Shown in pieces: positions 1 to 14,014 of a stretch of 64,000 bases of DNA. The DNA lies in contig OZ022244.1 of assembly GCA_963978895.1 (NCBI GenBank), forward strand, positions 28,660,344-28,724,343. Direction: 5' to 3'. Positions within the stretch are counted from its first letter, which is position 1. Each line of letters opens with the position of its first letter. Both the position numbers and the translations under genes were made by a program. The DNA comes from Erpobdella octoculata (lineage: Eukaryota > Annelida > Clitellata > Hirudinida > Erpobdellidae). The notes below the pieces were generated by a model. The model was not told the origin of the DNA. It saw only the letters and a program-made list of their open reading frames with translations, and ran no database searches.

Positions 1-739
1 GTATGACGAGAAATTGTCAGAAGAGAACCGAGCTCGCTTTTGACGTTTGACCTTTCACTAGGAAGTTATTTATTTCACTTGGAGAATAAAAACAAGAAAC
101 TGAAACTGAAGAATGCCTTTTTAACAGGAAGCTGAAGTTAAAAATAAAACTGTCGCCATCTTTGTTTTCTTTAAATTGAAGATGGAAATTTGAGTCTGTA
201 TTGTCTTTTTTTCATTTGTTTTTTAATTTTTTGTTTGACAGAATTAATTTCCGGTGTTTCTATTTTCGGATGTAAAAATACTTCCTTGGAAAAATAGCAT
301 CGCAGGTGTGAAATTGTGTACAAGATGTGTACTTAAATATTCAAAAAACGTTTGTCTGTCAACAGCCGCATAGTCAAGGGTGGCCCTCGAAAGGCCCAGT
401 CCCTTTCCCCACAATTCGTTGCGGGCCCCCATGCAAATTTTAAAATTAAAATTTGTTTATGGCAGTTTTTAAAGTTTTATTTTTGCCTAAAATAATTTTA
501 ACTGCAAAATAAGTGTCGAATTGTATGAAGTGTTATCCCAACGCAGTAGAAAATTTACCATATGGAGGGGTGGTCGTGGAGTATCGCACGGTTATAAAAC
601 ACAAATTGTCAGATGATGATATCACGAGGGAATTAGCTACTGATAAGACATGGTAAAATAAAAAAAAAATCTGACAAGCTAAAGGACTAAAAGAGATAAT
701 GAAAAGAAGAAAGAGATAATGTGAGTGAGAAAAAGAAAA

Positions 740-773
<34 letters not shown>

Positions 774-1379
774 GGACAGACAGTCAAAGAGAGGAAGAAG
801 GAGAGAGAGAGAGAGACAGACAGACAAACAAACATTTAGAGAAAGAGAGAAAAAAAGAGAAAGAAGGAGAAAGAAGGAGAAAGAAAAATATACGGAGACA
901 AAAAATTGCACTGCACTAAGGTAAGTCCTACGTTTCACTCAAAAGCTATGGTACATCGGTAATTTGAGCTATAAGTGAGCGGCTAGCCATTCCACCCATG
1001 TCAGTTTTCTTGATTAGATTAGGTTTAGTCTAACTTTGAATAACATTATTGTTTCAGTATATTATAATTACAATTAAAATTAAATAATTAACTTTACAGT
1101 TACTTTTAAACGCGCATATGCTCAGCACGTGTGATGCTAGTTTGATATAAGATATTTAAAATAACGCATGCAAACTTAAAAATCAATGGACAATCATGTC
1201 AATTACGATGTAAAATTGTCAGAGTCAATTAAAGAACTGCCAAAAATTCAGCTAGCGTTACATAAAAAGCGCAAATTCTAATTGAGATAAGTAATGACAA
1301 AGAATGTATGTAACCATATAAGTATAAATTAGACTTCATTTAGAATTTTAACTTTAAAAAGTTATTATTTAAAAAGATG
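1..1379. other. AT-rich intergenic sequence
   Basis: No gene is supported here. The only clear structure is a purine-rich stretch at about 720-890 containing an ACAG tetranucleotide run and GA-rich sequence. Short ORFs read through that low-complexity DNA and are not credible proteins. Confidence 0.7.
745..842. repeat. ACAG tetranucleotide and GA-rich microsatellite
   Basis: ACAG units run from about 745 to 785, followed by a GA run and more ACAG/ACAA units. The array is imperfect, so it is probably older than the perfect arrays elsewhere in the window. Confidence 0.8.
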
Positions 1380-1491
1380 TGTCAGAAGTGGGATTTGAAC
1401 CCACGCCCACATTCGTGGACCAGAATACTCTGCATTGCAAAGCAAGGCTTATCCTTGAGTCTGGCGCCTTAGACCGCTCGGCCATCCTGAC
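1380..1491 (-). tRNA. tRNA-Leu(CAA), intron-containing
   Basis: On the minus strand this folds as a class II leucine tRNA of 84 mature nucleotides with a 28-nt intron after the base 3' of the anticodon. The acceptor begins GTCAGGA and pairs with TTCTGAC, followed by discriminator A. Box A (TGGCCGAGCGG) and box B (GGTTCAAATCC) are intact, and the anticodon loop reads CTCAAG before the intron. In the precursor the anticodon region CAAGG can pair with CCTTG in the intron, as expected for splicing-endonuclease substrates. The variable arm (CCAC, 4-nt loop GAAT, GTGG) differs from the other copies, which have TTCT or CTCT. A T5 terminator follows. It decodes UUG. Confidence 0.95.
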
Positions 1492-2793
1492 AACTGGAAT
1501 ACTCTGTTGAGGTTTATGATTCAATCAAAAACATATGATTCAATTCAAAACTCAAGTTACAATTAGTCAATTTAAGAAACATGTATTATTTATAAACGAT
1601 CAGCACTTTGATTGAAGTTTATTTTGGTTGTACTAAGATAGTTATATTAAACATAACTAATTGTATTATTTAAGTAAATCTAAGAAAAGGAGAAGTAATA
1701 AAAGACTTACAAAAAAGGCAAAAAACAAATACATCATTTATCAGAAGTAGATTTCTTCGGAGGCGGCGATTTAGCGAAATCTTGGTGGGGCGAAGATATT
1801 TTAAATTCAACCTAGAGAATCTTCAAACTCAAATGACCATGCCAATACTAGCATGTTGTATTTTCATGTAAGACATCATATTAATTAAAAACAGTATACA
1901 AAAGTATTAACTTTTAATTAATATTGAATGCAGACAAAAAAACGTATAAATTATGAATGTAACAAAGGGTATCTAAAAGATTGATAAATATTAGCAGAGA
2001 TATATGATATAACTAAGTAGATATAATTAAAAATGTAAAAAAAATTACGTTTATCAACAAATCTAAATAAATGAGCTAATAAAGATATTTTTCTATTATT
2101 CTATTTGGTGGAAAAATCTTGGGTGGGCCGTAAACCCTCTTTCCAGGCCCCCTCAATCGCCTCCTCTAGTTATTATTCAATAACATTGTATATAAAACCA
2201 AATTAAAAAAATTTTGAAAATCAAAGCAGGCGCGTTTTAATTTTTTCAAAAATGTTTTGTTAATGTTCAAGAAAAGAAGAAATATGAACTTAAACAAGTA
2301 AAGATGAAAAATAAATTAAAAAAAAGCTTTTATTTGCCTTTTTATCTGAGTCAACAAACTAACATTTTTTAATCTAAAACAACCGTTATGCTCGATCTTG
2401 TACATTGTTTATTTATTTCAGATGAAATCAAAATTCATAAATTTAACTCGATGCATGGATTAGTTGTTATCTAAAACACTTCATTCATATATTGTTATCG
2501 AGAATACAGCTATTATGAAAGTTTCAAAGCTCTACGTAGATGAATATTAGTCGAATATGCGTTTACCTGTAACGGACAACTTTGATTAATTTTAATTGAT
2601 TTAAGGCCTTATTCATGTCGGAAACATTCATTTCATGTATTGTCATCCAGAATAAAGTTTTCCTGAAAGTTTTAGAGCTTTAAGTGGTCGAAAAGTAAGT
2701 GAATTTTTGTTTCTAAGATTTGATCATCACAGACAAACAAACAGGGAGACGAGTAAAGTTAAATAAAAGCATCTAAGAAGTAAATTTAAAATG
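1492..2793. other. AT-rich intergenic sequence with old repeat relics
   Basis: No gene is seen. Small GC-rich patches near 1750-1800 and 2110-2170 look like eroded transposon fragments. Bases 2480-2755 are annotated separately as a relic of a dispersed repeat. Confidence 0.6.
2480..2755 (+). repeat. Two diverged copies of a dispersed repeat motif
   Basis: Two imperfect tandem segments (about 2490-2570 and 2630-2700) share the pattern ATTGTCATCC-AGAATAAAG, then a GAAAGTTT core. The same pattern opens the longer dispersed repeat seen at 27764, 49183 and 51930 (ATTGTCATCCAATATAAAGC, then AAGTTTCAGC). These are probably ancient relatives of that family. Similarity is judged by eye. Confidence 0.5.
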
Positions 2794-2905
2794 TGTCAGA
2801 AGTGGGATTTGAACCCACGCCCACAGAAGTGGACCAGAATACTCTGCATTACAAAGCAAGGCTTATCCTTGAGTCTGGCGCCTTAGACCGCTCGGCCATC
2901 CTGAC
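2794..2905 (-). tRNA. tRNA-Leu(CAA), intron-containing
   Basis: Same 112-nt gene structure as the copy at 1380, with intact acceptor pairing, box A, box B, CAA anticodon and a 28-nt intron. One intron base differs (TTTGTAATGC instead of TTTGCAATGC). A short T run follows the 3' end on the minus strand and can act as the Pol III terminator. The antisense strand gives an ORF that resembles proteins often misannotated from this tRNA; it is not a gene. Confidence 0.95.
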
Positions 2906-4408
2906 AGCTGCAACTGCTTGTGCCAGTTCTAAAGGTCATTTCACAAATATACCACAAAGTTCAGAATGTTACATACATGATATTATAATAAGGTAGAGTA
3001 AAGACGAAAGTGAGAGAGAGAGAGAGAGAGAGAGAAAGAAGTTAGCGCAAGCTATTCTCTTCACATGAAAAAGGGGAAAAATATGTACAAGAACTAGAGA
3101 ACTTGACAGAATAAGCTGTCGACATAAAAAAGAAAAGAGATGCTAAAGAAGTTAGAAGGCTAGAAAGAGTAGGCTGCTCTGCCCACATAAAGAAGAAGAA
3201 AGAGAGAGGCTAGCAAGAGAGACTGACCTCATTGAACTTAAGTGAGGTCACTTGGGTGATCTACCACACATTAACAAATCTTTTATTGGTATTAATTTTT
3301 TAGCGTTTAGGAAAAACATTTTATTTTCAGCATCTTTTTACTTTATCAAAAGTTTTGTTACGACGGTGAGACTTTTTTTAAATACAACTTCAAATGGAAT
3401 CTATTTTATTGTGTTGTTTTCTGCAAGCTTAGATTAAGTTTTAGATAATATTTTAATCTTGTATCAATTGTGCATAGGTTTAGAGCTGGCTTCTTTATCT
3501 CAAGTGTTTTCTTTCGTTTAATAAGAGCTATGAGAATTATATTAGTAAAATAGAAAGATATCAGAAATTCAAATTTGAAGCTCCTCATTAATTATTTATT
3601 GTTCAGTAAAATAATTCCCGCATGACAATTTTTGGTATCTAGTACCACCTATATAATATATGTAAGTTTCTTGTAACTTATTAACTAGAATCTAAAATTG
3701 TATTCTCAGAATTAATTTTTCCATGAAAGTTTTACAACGACTTGCACAATGAATTTAATCAAATGAATTTTTTGCAGGAAACTTGCCATAAATCGTATAT
3801 ATAAAATTTTTGTTTTGTTTTAATTAATAGACGTCTATCTTAGATATTTCAAACCTCTTTATTACAATTTTTCGTGGAAGGAATGACCTGACACTTCTAG
3901 TGTTGTTCCAGGTGGAATTGGACAAAAGCGTTGACATTGTCAATTTTGACTCAGTTAGGTTAGGAAAGTTAAAATCAATATAGCCTTACTAGAAATATCC
4001 TGTTAAAAAATGACGGTTTGTTTTTATCAAACTTTTGAAAAATAGAACACGCATAAGGTTTGATGTAATCGGATAACCTCTTGCATGATAAGTTTAGGTG
4101 AAAACGTTCTGGATCTTTGGGACTGACCATGGAGTTTGTATAATTGTATATATACAGATATACAGCTATTATAAAAATACAGACGTCCATGGACTGACAG
4201 TGTATAATATCTGGATATGGTTGAGTGTAAGAATTCATTTTGAAGTGCGTTTGGTAGCTGATGGTGTACGTTATATTTTGTCTGACTTAATTATAAATTT
4301 AATTTTATATACAAAAAATGTAATTTAGATATGATTTTTGCTCAGATTTCAAATTAAAAATATTCCTCCGTAAATATCATTAAATGTTCTACAGGTTAGT
4401 ATCTATGT
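2906..4408. other. AT-rich intergenic sequence
   Basis: Contains a short GA run at about 3014-3036 and purine-rich sequence to 3210. No coding or RNA gene is supported. Confidence 0.65.
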
Positions 4409-4520
4409 GTCAGGATGGCCGAGCGGTCTAAGGCGCCAGACTCAAGGATAAGCCTTGCTTTGCAATGCAGAGTATTCTGGTCCACTTCTGTGGGCGTGGG
4501 TTCAAATCCCACTTCTGACA
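4409..4520 (+). tRNA. tRNA-Leu(CAA), intron-containing
   Basis: Plus-strand copy with GTCAGGA/TTCTGAC acceptor, box A, box B, CAA anticodon, 28-nt intron and discriminator A. A TTTT terminator lies a few bases downstream (TAAGCTTTTATT). It forms a same-strand pair with the next copy 413 bp downstream. The spacer between the two does not resemble the spacer of the 10.8-12.0 kb tandem array by eye. Confidence 0.95.
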
Positions 4521-4821
4521 TAAGCTTTTATTAATTCTCTTGTTACTTCATCTAACAATTGCAGATGTAATTGTTTTTTAAACTTAATTCTAATAATTTA
4601 ATCTTTGCGCTCAAGATTAGGGTCCAGAGTTGAGAACTTATTTACATGGCAAAATATTGATTAAGCTGTGTGGCTGAGTTTAAATAAATTTGTTGCATAA
4701 GCAGCATATTAAGTTTTAAGATAGGATAATTGTATTATTTTTTTTTGCAATGTATTTTTAAATTTTGTAAATAAATTAAATGATTTTATTTGAGATTGTG
4801 AGCACCTTGATTTGTTCAAGT

Positions 4822-4933
4822 GTCAGGATGGCCGAGCGGTCTAAGGCGCCAGACTCAAGGATAAGCCTTGCTTTGCAATGCAGAGTATTCTGGTCCACCT
4901 CTGTGGGCGTGGGTTCAAATCCCACTTCTGACA
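4822..4933 (+). tRNA. tRNA-Leu(CAA), intron-containing
   Basis: Complete copy with the same exons and intron. The variable arm loop reads CTCT rather than TTCT. No T4 run is visible just after the gene (CATTAATTTAAATAG follows), so termination would be weak or further downstream. The RNA fold itself is intact. Confidence 0.93.
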
Positions 4934-7505
<2,572 letters not shown>

Positions 7506-7929
7506 ATTTTCTACTGCATATAACTGTTTTTATATATATATATATCACTGTTTACAGACTATTTTGCATTGCGTTTTGTTATCCGTATTTTAAGCACTGA
7601 AAATATCAGTCTCTAAAGAGAAACAGTTGATGTTGTTCGATTTGAAAAAAAGATAATGCGAAAACATCAATTTCTGTTTTGTGGGAAATTTTCGGCAAAC
7701 TTGAAAATGTAACAAACCAATTTCGATCGGACAGAAAATCTATAAATAATAATCTATGCATCTGTACTCGTTGAGTCGTCTTGTTTTGAGAAGGAAAAGT
7801 TTTATTTTTGGACAAGTCAAGTGAAGATATGTTTTGTGTATGGGAAAACAGAAGTAAAGGAAATATATTTGAATGTGAGAGAGAGAAAAAGAGTGCGAGA
7901 CAGAAACCGATAGAGAAAAAAAGAAAGAA

Positions 7930-8010
<81 letters not shown>

Positions 8011-10330
8011 TGATGGATATGGAAGAAGGAAAGCGCAGAGAAATAGAATAAAATGTTTTTATTTGTGCGTTTGTATGTATGTTTACGTTGTGTGTATGTA
8101 TGTATGTGTGTATGTATGTGTGTGTGAAATCATTTAAAGTGTTTGCAAAAAGTATGATGAATGGGCTCTGGAATGGATGAAAGTCTCTAATCCTATACTA
8201 GACAGACATTAATACATAAAATATGCGCGTCTCTTTTTTATGCACTTACTTACAGAAACACACAAATATATGCTTTAACAAACACATATGTGTATATATT
8301 ACAGTTTCAACATACAAGCATATATATATATATATACACAGACAGTTATGTGTACATGAACATAAAAATATATGTATAAACAGCTATGAATGTATGTGTA
8401 CAATGGGCCTCCTGTTTGTCCTAGGCCCACAACAGTTGGAAAAAATTCTCCCGGTCCACACCTATAATTTAATAAAGACCTTAAAAATAAGTACAGTGTG
8501 ATTTTTAAATGTTACTTCTGATTTGCCTGATTTGCTAATAATATTAATAATAGCTATAATTACTGTTATGGTTCTAGAGGCACACAAAAGTAAGTTGCCC
8601 GGGGCCTCGTTCATCCTCTCGACGGGCCTTTAAGCATTCAGGTGGTCAAGAAAGATTTCTAGACACAACACATTTACTATATATATTTGCTAAATCTCCA
8701 TGATACAACCAACTGAGCTGAGTAGATTCAAAATACCAGACTTTTTGAATACGGAGATCTTGGATTGAACTTTGTCAATCCCGGTTTTCAAGATGGCGTC
8801 TGGTTTTTTGATTCGATTTAATTTAATTTAAGCCATTCGACTCAAAAAAAACTCATACATTATTTTGTATTTTTGTGAAACAAAACTGCAACAACCGAAA
8901 ATTTTTAGAGTTTTTTCATTCTTCTTCGTGAAAAATTCCCAATGACATGAAAACAAAATGTTTCATGGAATAAAATAGCTTTTTACGGCCCACCACGGAC
9001 ACTATAACAAGAAAGCGTGTCTGGAAAGCAAAAATACTTTTTCTTTGCAGTGCAAAAATCTGTCTAAATCTGACCCCGACCTTAGACCTAGTTCTGAATG
9101 AACTCTAACCCTATTCTCGGTATCCGTGTTTCCGCTTCCAAATCAGCAGATTCCTGCGGTGCACGCAATTCTTGAATCAGACGTTCTGAAAAATTATTTC
9201 TTTGCAAAGTTAATTGCCTGAAATGGAGACCATCGGGGGAATGAAATTAGAAGAGGATCGAAGTATCGTTGGAATAACATAAACTGAACACACACATACA
9301 AACACGTACACACGTACACACATACACGTACACACACACACACAAACACAATGAATAAATTTCGAAGACGATGCTAAATGATTACGAATGTCGAAACTGG
9401 CAGAAACAAGAAGATAGTACTCGTGAGGAAAAAAAAGTAATAAACGGGCGCGTCACACTTCTTTGCGTGACATCCGTTGTCGTCACAAGTACTCGAGTAC
9501 TCAGGTACTTCAACTGTCCTTCTAGGCATGGTGTGTGTGTGTGCACGAGATTCACCTGTCTCTATGCTTGCCTGCGAGTGTTTGTGTGTGTGTTTATGTG
9601 GCTGTGTGTGCGTGTGAGACTGACTGACGTACCACGTCTCGAAGAAGGGCTCTTGTCTTGTATTAGATTTCCTGTTGTTTTTCGGCTGTGAAAAAGCAAA
9701 AAAAATTGCGGACAAACAAACAGTAGCAACAGCTTTAGGTTTACTATTAAATGAAAAATGCTAATTGTTTTAGAAATAAATATTCAAAAATAACGTGCCA
9801 TATTTATTGTACAGAATTTATGAGTAAAAAATCTAGCAGATTATAGAAAATTGAAATAATTAAACATAGAATCATCATCAGTAGTATCGATTACCAATTT
9901 GACAAAAACTTGGCAATAAATGGAACTTTTAACAAAATCTTATTCGACCTAAGCAATAAAAATATTGTTTTATTTTTTCAGGTGATAAGTTATACAATAA
10001 ATATACAATAAGTTATACAATTAAAATTATTTAAACGTCAATCAGACTTGACATTTTTTAATTAATGATCATCCTTCAACCTTAACTATGCATCGTAGAA
10101 TATCGATATTTTGGCAGAGTCATCATCTAAATCTTCCCGATCAAAAGACTTAAGTGCTCTAGTCTCGACAGCCATCAGCAACAACAAGTTGATCTAAAAT
10201 AAGTTTTGGCACGTTTAAGAATTGAAAAAACCTATTTGATAACAATATAAATATAGTTATTTCATTTTATTTTTATTTTTCAATTAAGCTTTTTCTGTAA
10301 AAAATAAAAAGTTTTCCTTCTTCACAACTA
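7506..10330. other. AT-rich intergenic sequence with microsatellites
   Basis: Contains GA repeats at about 7936-8006, GTAT repeats at about 8070-8130 and CA-rich sequence at about 9290-9350. GC-rich patches near 8400-8640 look like transposon remnants. No gene is supported. Confidence 0.65.
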
Positions 10331-10770
10331 CTCAGGCCAACTCAGCCTTTCATCCTTCAATGGTTGATGAATGAGTACCAGTTTCACGACTGGGGTGTAA
10401 TAGGGTTCGGCACATTCCGATTTCGGAGACACGTGCGGGTGGCAGGTAACACTGTGTGATACCATATGCACGAGCAGTTCCCGGCGATGCTGTGGTATTA
10501 ACAATATGAAGTAGTGCCCTAATGTTCAATACATTTAGTCACGGAGAGGCGTAATTCCGTTGAGCAAGGAATTCAATCACACTGCTCAGGCCAACTCAGC
10601 CTTTCATCCTTCACTGGTTGATGAATGGCACTTTCCTATTTCGGAGACACGTGCGGGTGGCAGGTAACACTGTGTGATCCCATATGCACGAGCAGTTCCC
10701 GGCGCTACTGGGGTATTAATTGATATACGAAGTAGCATCCTAATGTTATACATTTACATTTATTTACATT
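10331..10770 (+). mobile_element. Tandem SINE pair, second copy with TTTACA tail
   Basis: Two copies of a 200-250 bp unit follow each other. Each contains CTCAGGCCAACTCAGCC, then TTTCGGAGACACGTGCGGG, GGTAACACTGTGTGAT and GAGCAGTTCCCGGCG. The second starts at about 10542 with a segment (GCGTAATTCCGTTGAGCAAG) that aligns with the post-tRNA part of the SINE at 40638 (GCGTAACTCCCTTAGGCAAG). It lacks about 36 bp present in the first and ends in a TTTACATTTACATTTA tail. That tail resembles the 3' end of the LINE at 41.4 kb, a likely source of its mobilising machinery. No tRNA-like head with A and B boxes is visible, so both copies look 5'-truncated. Confidence 0.7.
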
Positions 10771-10828
10771 TACTAAGACCAGTTCTGTCGTAAAGATTGC
10801 TAAATGCAATTTTATCAAAGTTCTGGCC

Positions 10829-10940
10829 TTTAGGATGGCAGAGCGGTCTAAGGCGCCAGAATCAAGGATAAGCCTTGCTTTGTAATGCAGAGCATTCTGG
10901 TCCACTTCTGTGGGCGTGGGTTCAAATCCCACTTCTGACA
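10829..10940 (+). tRNA. Degenerate tRNA-Leu(CAA) copy, probable pseudogene
   Basis: Aligns over its full length with the intact copies, including the 28-nt intron and CAA anticodon. The 5' acceptor reads TTTAGGA instead of GTCAGGA, which breaks pair 1-72 and turns pair 3-70 into U-G. Base 32 is A instead of C, and the D stem has a C-to-A change. Box A still fits the consensus, box B is intact and a T5 terminator follows, so it may be transcribed but is unlikely to give a normal tRNA. It is the first unit of a three-copy tandem array. Confidence 0.8.
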
Positions 10941-11365
10941 GATTTTTAATTTCTTCATATTTCAATTTTACTTGAATCTATTAATTACAATTTGCCGACT
11001 TTCACATTAAAAAAAATTGACTGTTTCTCATCAAATGTTTCTGAATTTACTCTAATCACGTAGCATAACGAATAGGTTTTTCTGAAATTTCTTGAAAAAC
11101 CTTGTTCTGATAAATGAAGTAATTTGTATTTTGTTTTTGTTTTTTGTCTGACGCAATCACAATAGGTAGGAGAACAGTATTTTTAATTTACTTCATATTT
11201 TCATTTTTTAGATTATTCAAAAAATTCAGTACAATCAAACTAAATTTCAATTAAGTTGTTGAATTTTAATATATTGTTACTTACTTTGACTGACTATCTT
11301 TTTAGTTTTAACTATAAATAAAATGTTTTTGAAATAAAAATGTATAACAATAGCAACACAGCATA

Positions 11366-11477
11366 GTCAGGATGGCCGAGCGGTCTAAGGCGCCAGACTC
11401 AAGGATAAGCCTTGCTTTGCAATGCAGAGTATTCTGGTCCACTTCTGTGGGCGTGGGTTCAAATCCCACTTCTGACA
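11366..11477 (+). tRNA. tRNA-Leu(CAA), intron-containing
   Basis: Middle unit of the tandem array and the only intact gene in it. Acceptor pairing, box A, box B, CAA anticodon, 28-nt intron and discriminator A are all present, with a T5 terminator in AATCTTTTTATT. Confidence 0.95.
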
Positions 11478-12018
11478 AATCTTTTTATTTAATTATTATG
11501 TTCATATTTCATCTTTACTTAAATCTATTAAAATAAAAAAACATTATATTAATTTCAATTTGCCTACTTTCAGTTTCAAAAAGCGTTTAATTCTGTTTTT
11601 CATCAAATGTTGCTGAATTGACTTGAATCGCGTAGTATAATGATTAGGTTTTTCTGACATTTCCTGAAAAACCTAGTTCTGATAGATAAATAAAGTAATT
11701 TAATTTTTTGTTTGTTTTTTGTCTGTCACAATGTGGGGGGGGGAGGTAGTGTTTTTAGTTCACCTCACATTTTCACTATTAAGATTAGTCAAACGATTCA
11801 GTCCAATCAAACTAAATTTGAATTAAGTTGCTGAATTTTAATAAAATATATCTGTTTCTTAATCTGACCAATTCTATCTTTTAAGTTTTCAATTAAATAA
11901 TATGTTTTTGACTAGAGGTATAATTATAAAAACATAACACAGATGTCAGGATGGCCGAGCGGTCAAAGGCGCCAGACTTAATGATAAGCAATGCATAGTG
12001 ATCTGGTCCACTTATGTG

Positions 12019-12026
12019 GGCCTGGC
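12019..12026 (+). repeat. Target site duplication, left copy
   Basis: GGCCTGGC, repeated at 14045-14052. It is the T-arm side of the tRNA-Leu copy. It resembles the Drosophila P-element target consensus GGCCAGAC, recalled from general knowledge. Confidence 0.85.
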
Positions 12027-12057
12027 CATGGAACTCTATATACATACTGGAATGGAA
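12027..12057 (+). repeat. Left terminal inverted repeat, 31 bp
   Basis: Starts CATGGAACTCTATATACATA and ends CTGGAATGGAA. It is the exact reverse complement of 14015-14045. Confidence 0.92.
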
Positions 12058-12397
12058 ACTCAAAATGCGCACGTACAAGTTGATACCGCTCGTTGCGTGT
12101 GCGTTGCGTGTGCGCTGCAGCTAGTAGCCTGTACCAACCATTAATAACACGAAAGTGGCAGTCAAATCTCATATTTATTAGATACCAAAAACATTTAGCA
12201 CATTATTTAAACGAAAGAAAACTAATATATACAAAGATATAAAAACAAATAGCAGCAAGAGATGATAAAAAAAGCATTATTTTGAACTTTACAACAACTA
12301 TTTGATGATTTAATAATAATAATAATATATTATTTATTATTGGAAGATATTTACACAAATAGAAGCAGATGGCAGAAATGTATAATCTAAATTTAAA

Positions 12398-12874
12398 TCA
12401 ACAGTTTGTTAATTTGTCAATTTTTCTCTTTCTTGAAAAATTTCTTGTGTTGCTATCAGCTTTGTTTGAAAAGTCTTTAATCAAGTTCTTGGCAACGCAA
12501 TTGAAAAATCTTGCTGAAATTAAATTTTTCAGATCATGGCCTTTTGTACACAAACCCACATCAATTTGACTGAGTCTGCTGCCATCCATATACAAAGACC
12601 TGTCAATGATCTTGCAAAAAAGTAGACGTTGTGATGGAGAAGTGAGAAAACAATTCATGAGGTTCTTGGACAACTTTATTTCTTCGAAGACCTGCCAACA
12701 GTGAACCATAATCAGAAATGTATATTCTGAAGGACGGGTCAAACCTCCACGATTGATTTCTTCAAAAAAATCAGAGGATCTGTGTTCTATTGAATTATCA
12801 AGTTCGAGAGGTTCCAGATGTCGTTCTTCAAGAATATCTGAACAATCGTTACATTTTTTGAGGCGTACTATTGC
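12398..12874 (-). pseudogene. P-type transposase C-terminal remnant
   Basis: This minus-strand frame is open from 12874 to the stop at 12398 (about 158 codons); its first Met is at 12742. It contains GGLTRPSEYTFLIMVHCW, then CFLTSPSQRLLFCKII and a basic end (SRKRKIDKLTNC). That pattern is known from the C-terminal region of P/THAP transposases. It overlaps the end of the THAP ORF by 7 nt in a different frame, so one frameshift separates the two. No RNase H-like catalytic acidic motif is recognisable between them. The family assignment is from memory of family patterns, not a search. Confidence 0.6.
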
Positions 12875-13605
12875 TCAGGCCAGTTTTTTATATATGCCAT
12901 TAAATTAATAAGTTGTGACATAGCCTGCAAGTTTTTTAAAATGAGATGTCTGTATTGTGATGCCGGAAGGATCTTATCTTTGATTCGTACAACCAAACTA
13001 TGGTTGTTGCTAATAACAATACTGGCTGAAATTTGTGGCAAGTCTCTCTCAAGAACTACCATGTAAACAATAAGTTTATCTTCAACTATGTCAACTTTAA
13101 ACCCTCTAGGTGCAGTTTTATCACTCATCAGTTTTTCTGCAATTGATCGAATTGTTAAACTTGAGAGGTCATCTTCAGCCAGAAATAAGTTATTTTGAGC
13201 ATCTAGTTTTTCAGCTTCAATTTCACGTCGAACAGAAGCTGTGGATTTACTTGTTGTTCTATGACTAATTTCTTTGGTGAGGTAATTGGGGGCATTTAGG
13301 AACTTTGATGGCACAGTGCTTTTCTTCAGACGTCTATGTTTCAGGTTCTGATCTTTACATTTTTTCTTCCTTCTTAACAATGTATCTGTTCTCTCATATT
13401 CAAAATCATCGGGATGAAAATGCAAAGAACACAGTCTTGAAAATCGAGATGGAACCCAATCTTGTCTGGGATTAGCACGTACCCATTTGGCTAAAAGTTC
13501 TTTGTCATTCCACGGAACCAAATGAAAACTTACTTTTTCGTCACTTTCTTGATTTTTCTGACTATCATACCCGCTTCTGCAACCATAAGCAGCACATCGA
13601 ACCAT
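12868..13605 (-). CDS. THAP-domain protein, transposase N-terminus
   Basis: A 245-residue ORF. Residues 1-102 form a THAP zinc finger of the C2CH type: C4, C9, C59 and H62, with W41, P31 and a closing STVPSKF (96-102) in place of the usual AVPTIF. THAP fingers bind DNA; in P elements they bind subterminal sites next to the inverted repeats. Basic residues follow (RRKKK, HRRLKK), then about 140 residues of mixed sequence with no motif I can name. A stop after KNWPEQ cuts it short next to the C-terminal remnant. Full P-type transposases are roughly 750-900 residues. The finger looks intact, so a DNA-binding, non-catalytic product (a repressor-like fragment) is possible but unproven. Confidence 0.85.
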   Translation of the reverse strand: MVRCAAYGCRSGYDSQKNQESDEKVSFHLVPWNDKELLAKWVRANPRQDWVPSRFSRLCSLHFHPDDFEYERTDTLLRRKKKCKDQNLKHRRLKKSTVPSKFLNAPNYLTKEISHRTTSKSTASVRREIEAEKLDAQNNLFLAEDDLSSLTIRSIAEKLMSDKTAPRGFKVDIVEDKLIVYMVVLERDLPQISASIVISNNHSLVVRIKDKILPASQYRHLILKNLQAMSQLINLMAYIKNWPEQ

Positions 13606-14014
13606 TATCGCTACAAGGTGGTTGATGACGATTGATGATATTATATTATATTCCCTTATTCAGTAAAACCTATTTGCTAAGCTTATTTTTTAGGGAAATA
13701 TCATATTTATATAAATGATAAAAAAATAATTATACGGCCAGTAATCCATATGTAAAGCTCGATATCACGATAATTATACGGTCAGTAATCCAAATGTAAA
13801 GCGATTAAAACAGATAAAAAATATATAATTATTTGAATGTAATCCAGTACTAATCCAATAAAAATACTGTATAATATATATGAATAATACGAGTCACAAA
13901 CGATAAATTTTCACAACACAGCAAGCACGCGCTCGATATCACAACAAATAAGAAATAGCTCGGTTAGCTGTTAGGCATCATGTTGTACGGGCTGACGCGC
14001 AGCTAGTGCTTGGA

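Larger units (their letters stand above)
10829..12026 (+). repeat. Tandem array of tRNA-Leu plus spacer units
   Basis: Units start at 10829, 11366 and 11945, spaced 537 and 579 bp. The spacers are homologous by eye. Shared landmarks include ACTTTCA, CATCAAATGTT, TAGGTTTTTCTGA, AAAAACCT, GTTCTGATA and CAATCAAACTAAATTT. The whole tRNA-plus-spacer block was therefore duplicated, not just the tRNA. The third unit is broken by the transposon at 12027. Confidence 0.85.

Noticed and set aside
2793..2996. ORFs with SEVGFEPTPTEV... (also 10705-10965 and 54731-55054)
   Set aside because: They are reads across tRNA-Leu(CAA) genes; the peptide is the known spurious translation of that tRNA and its flanks.
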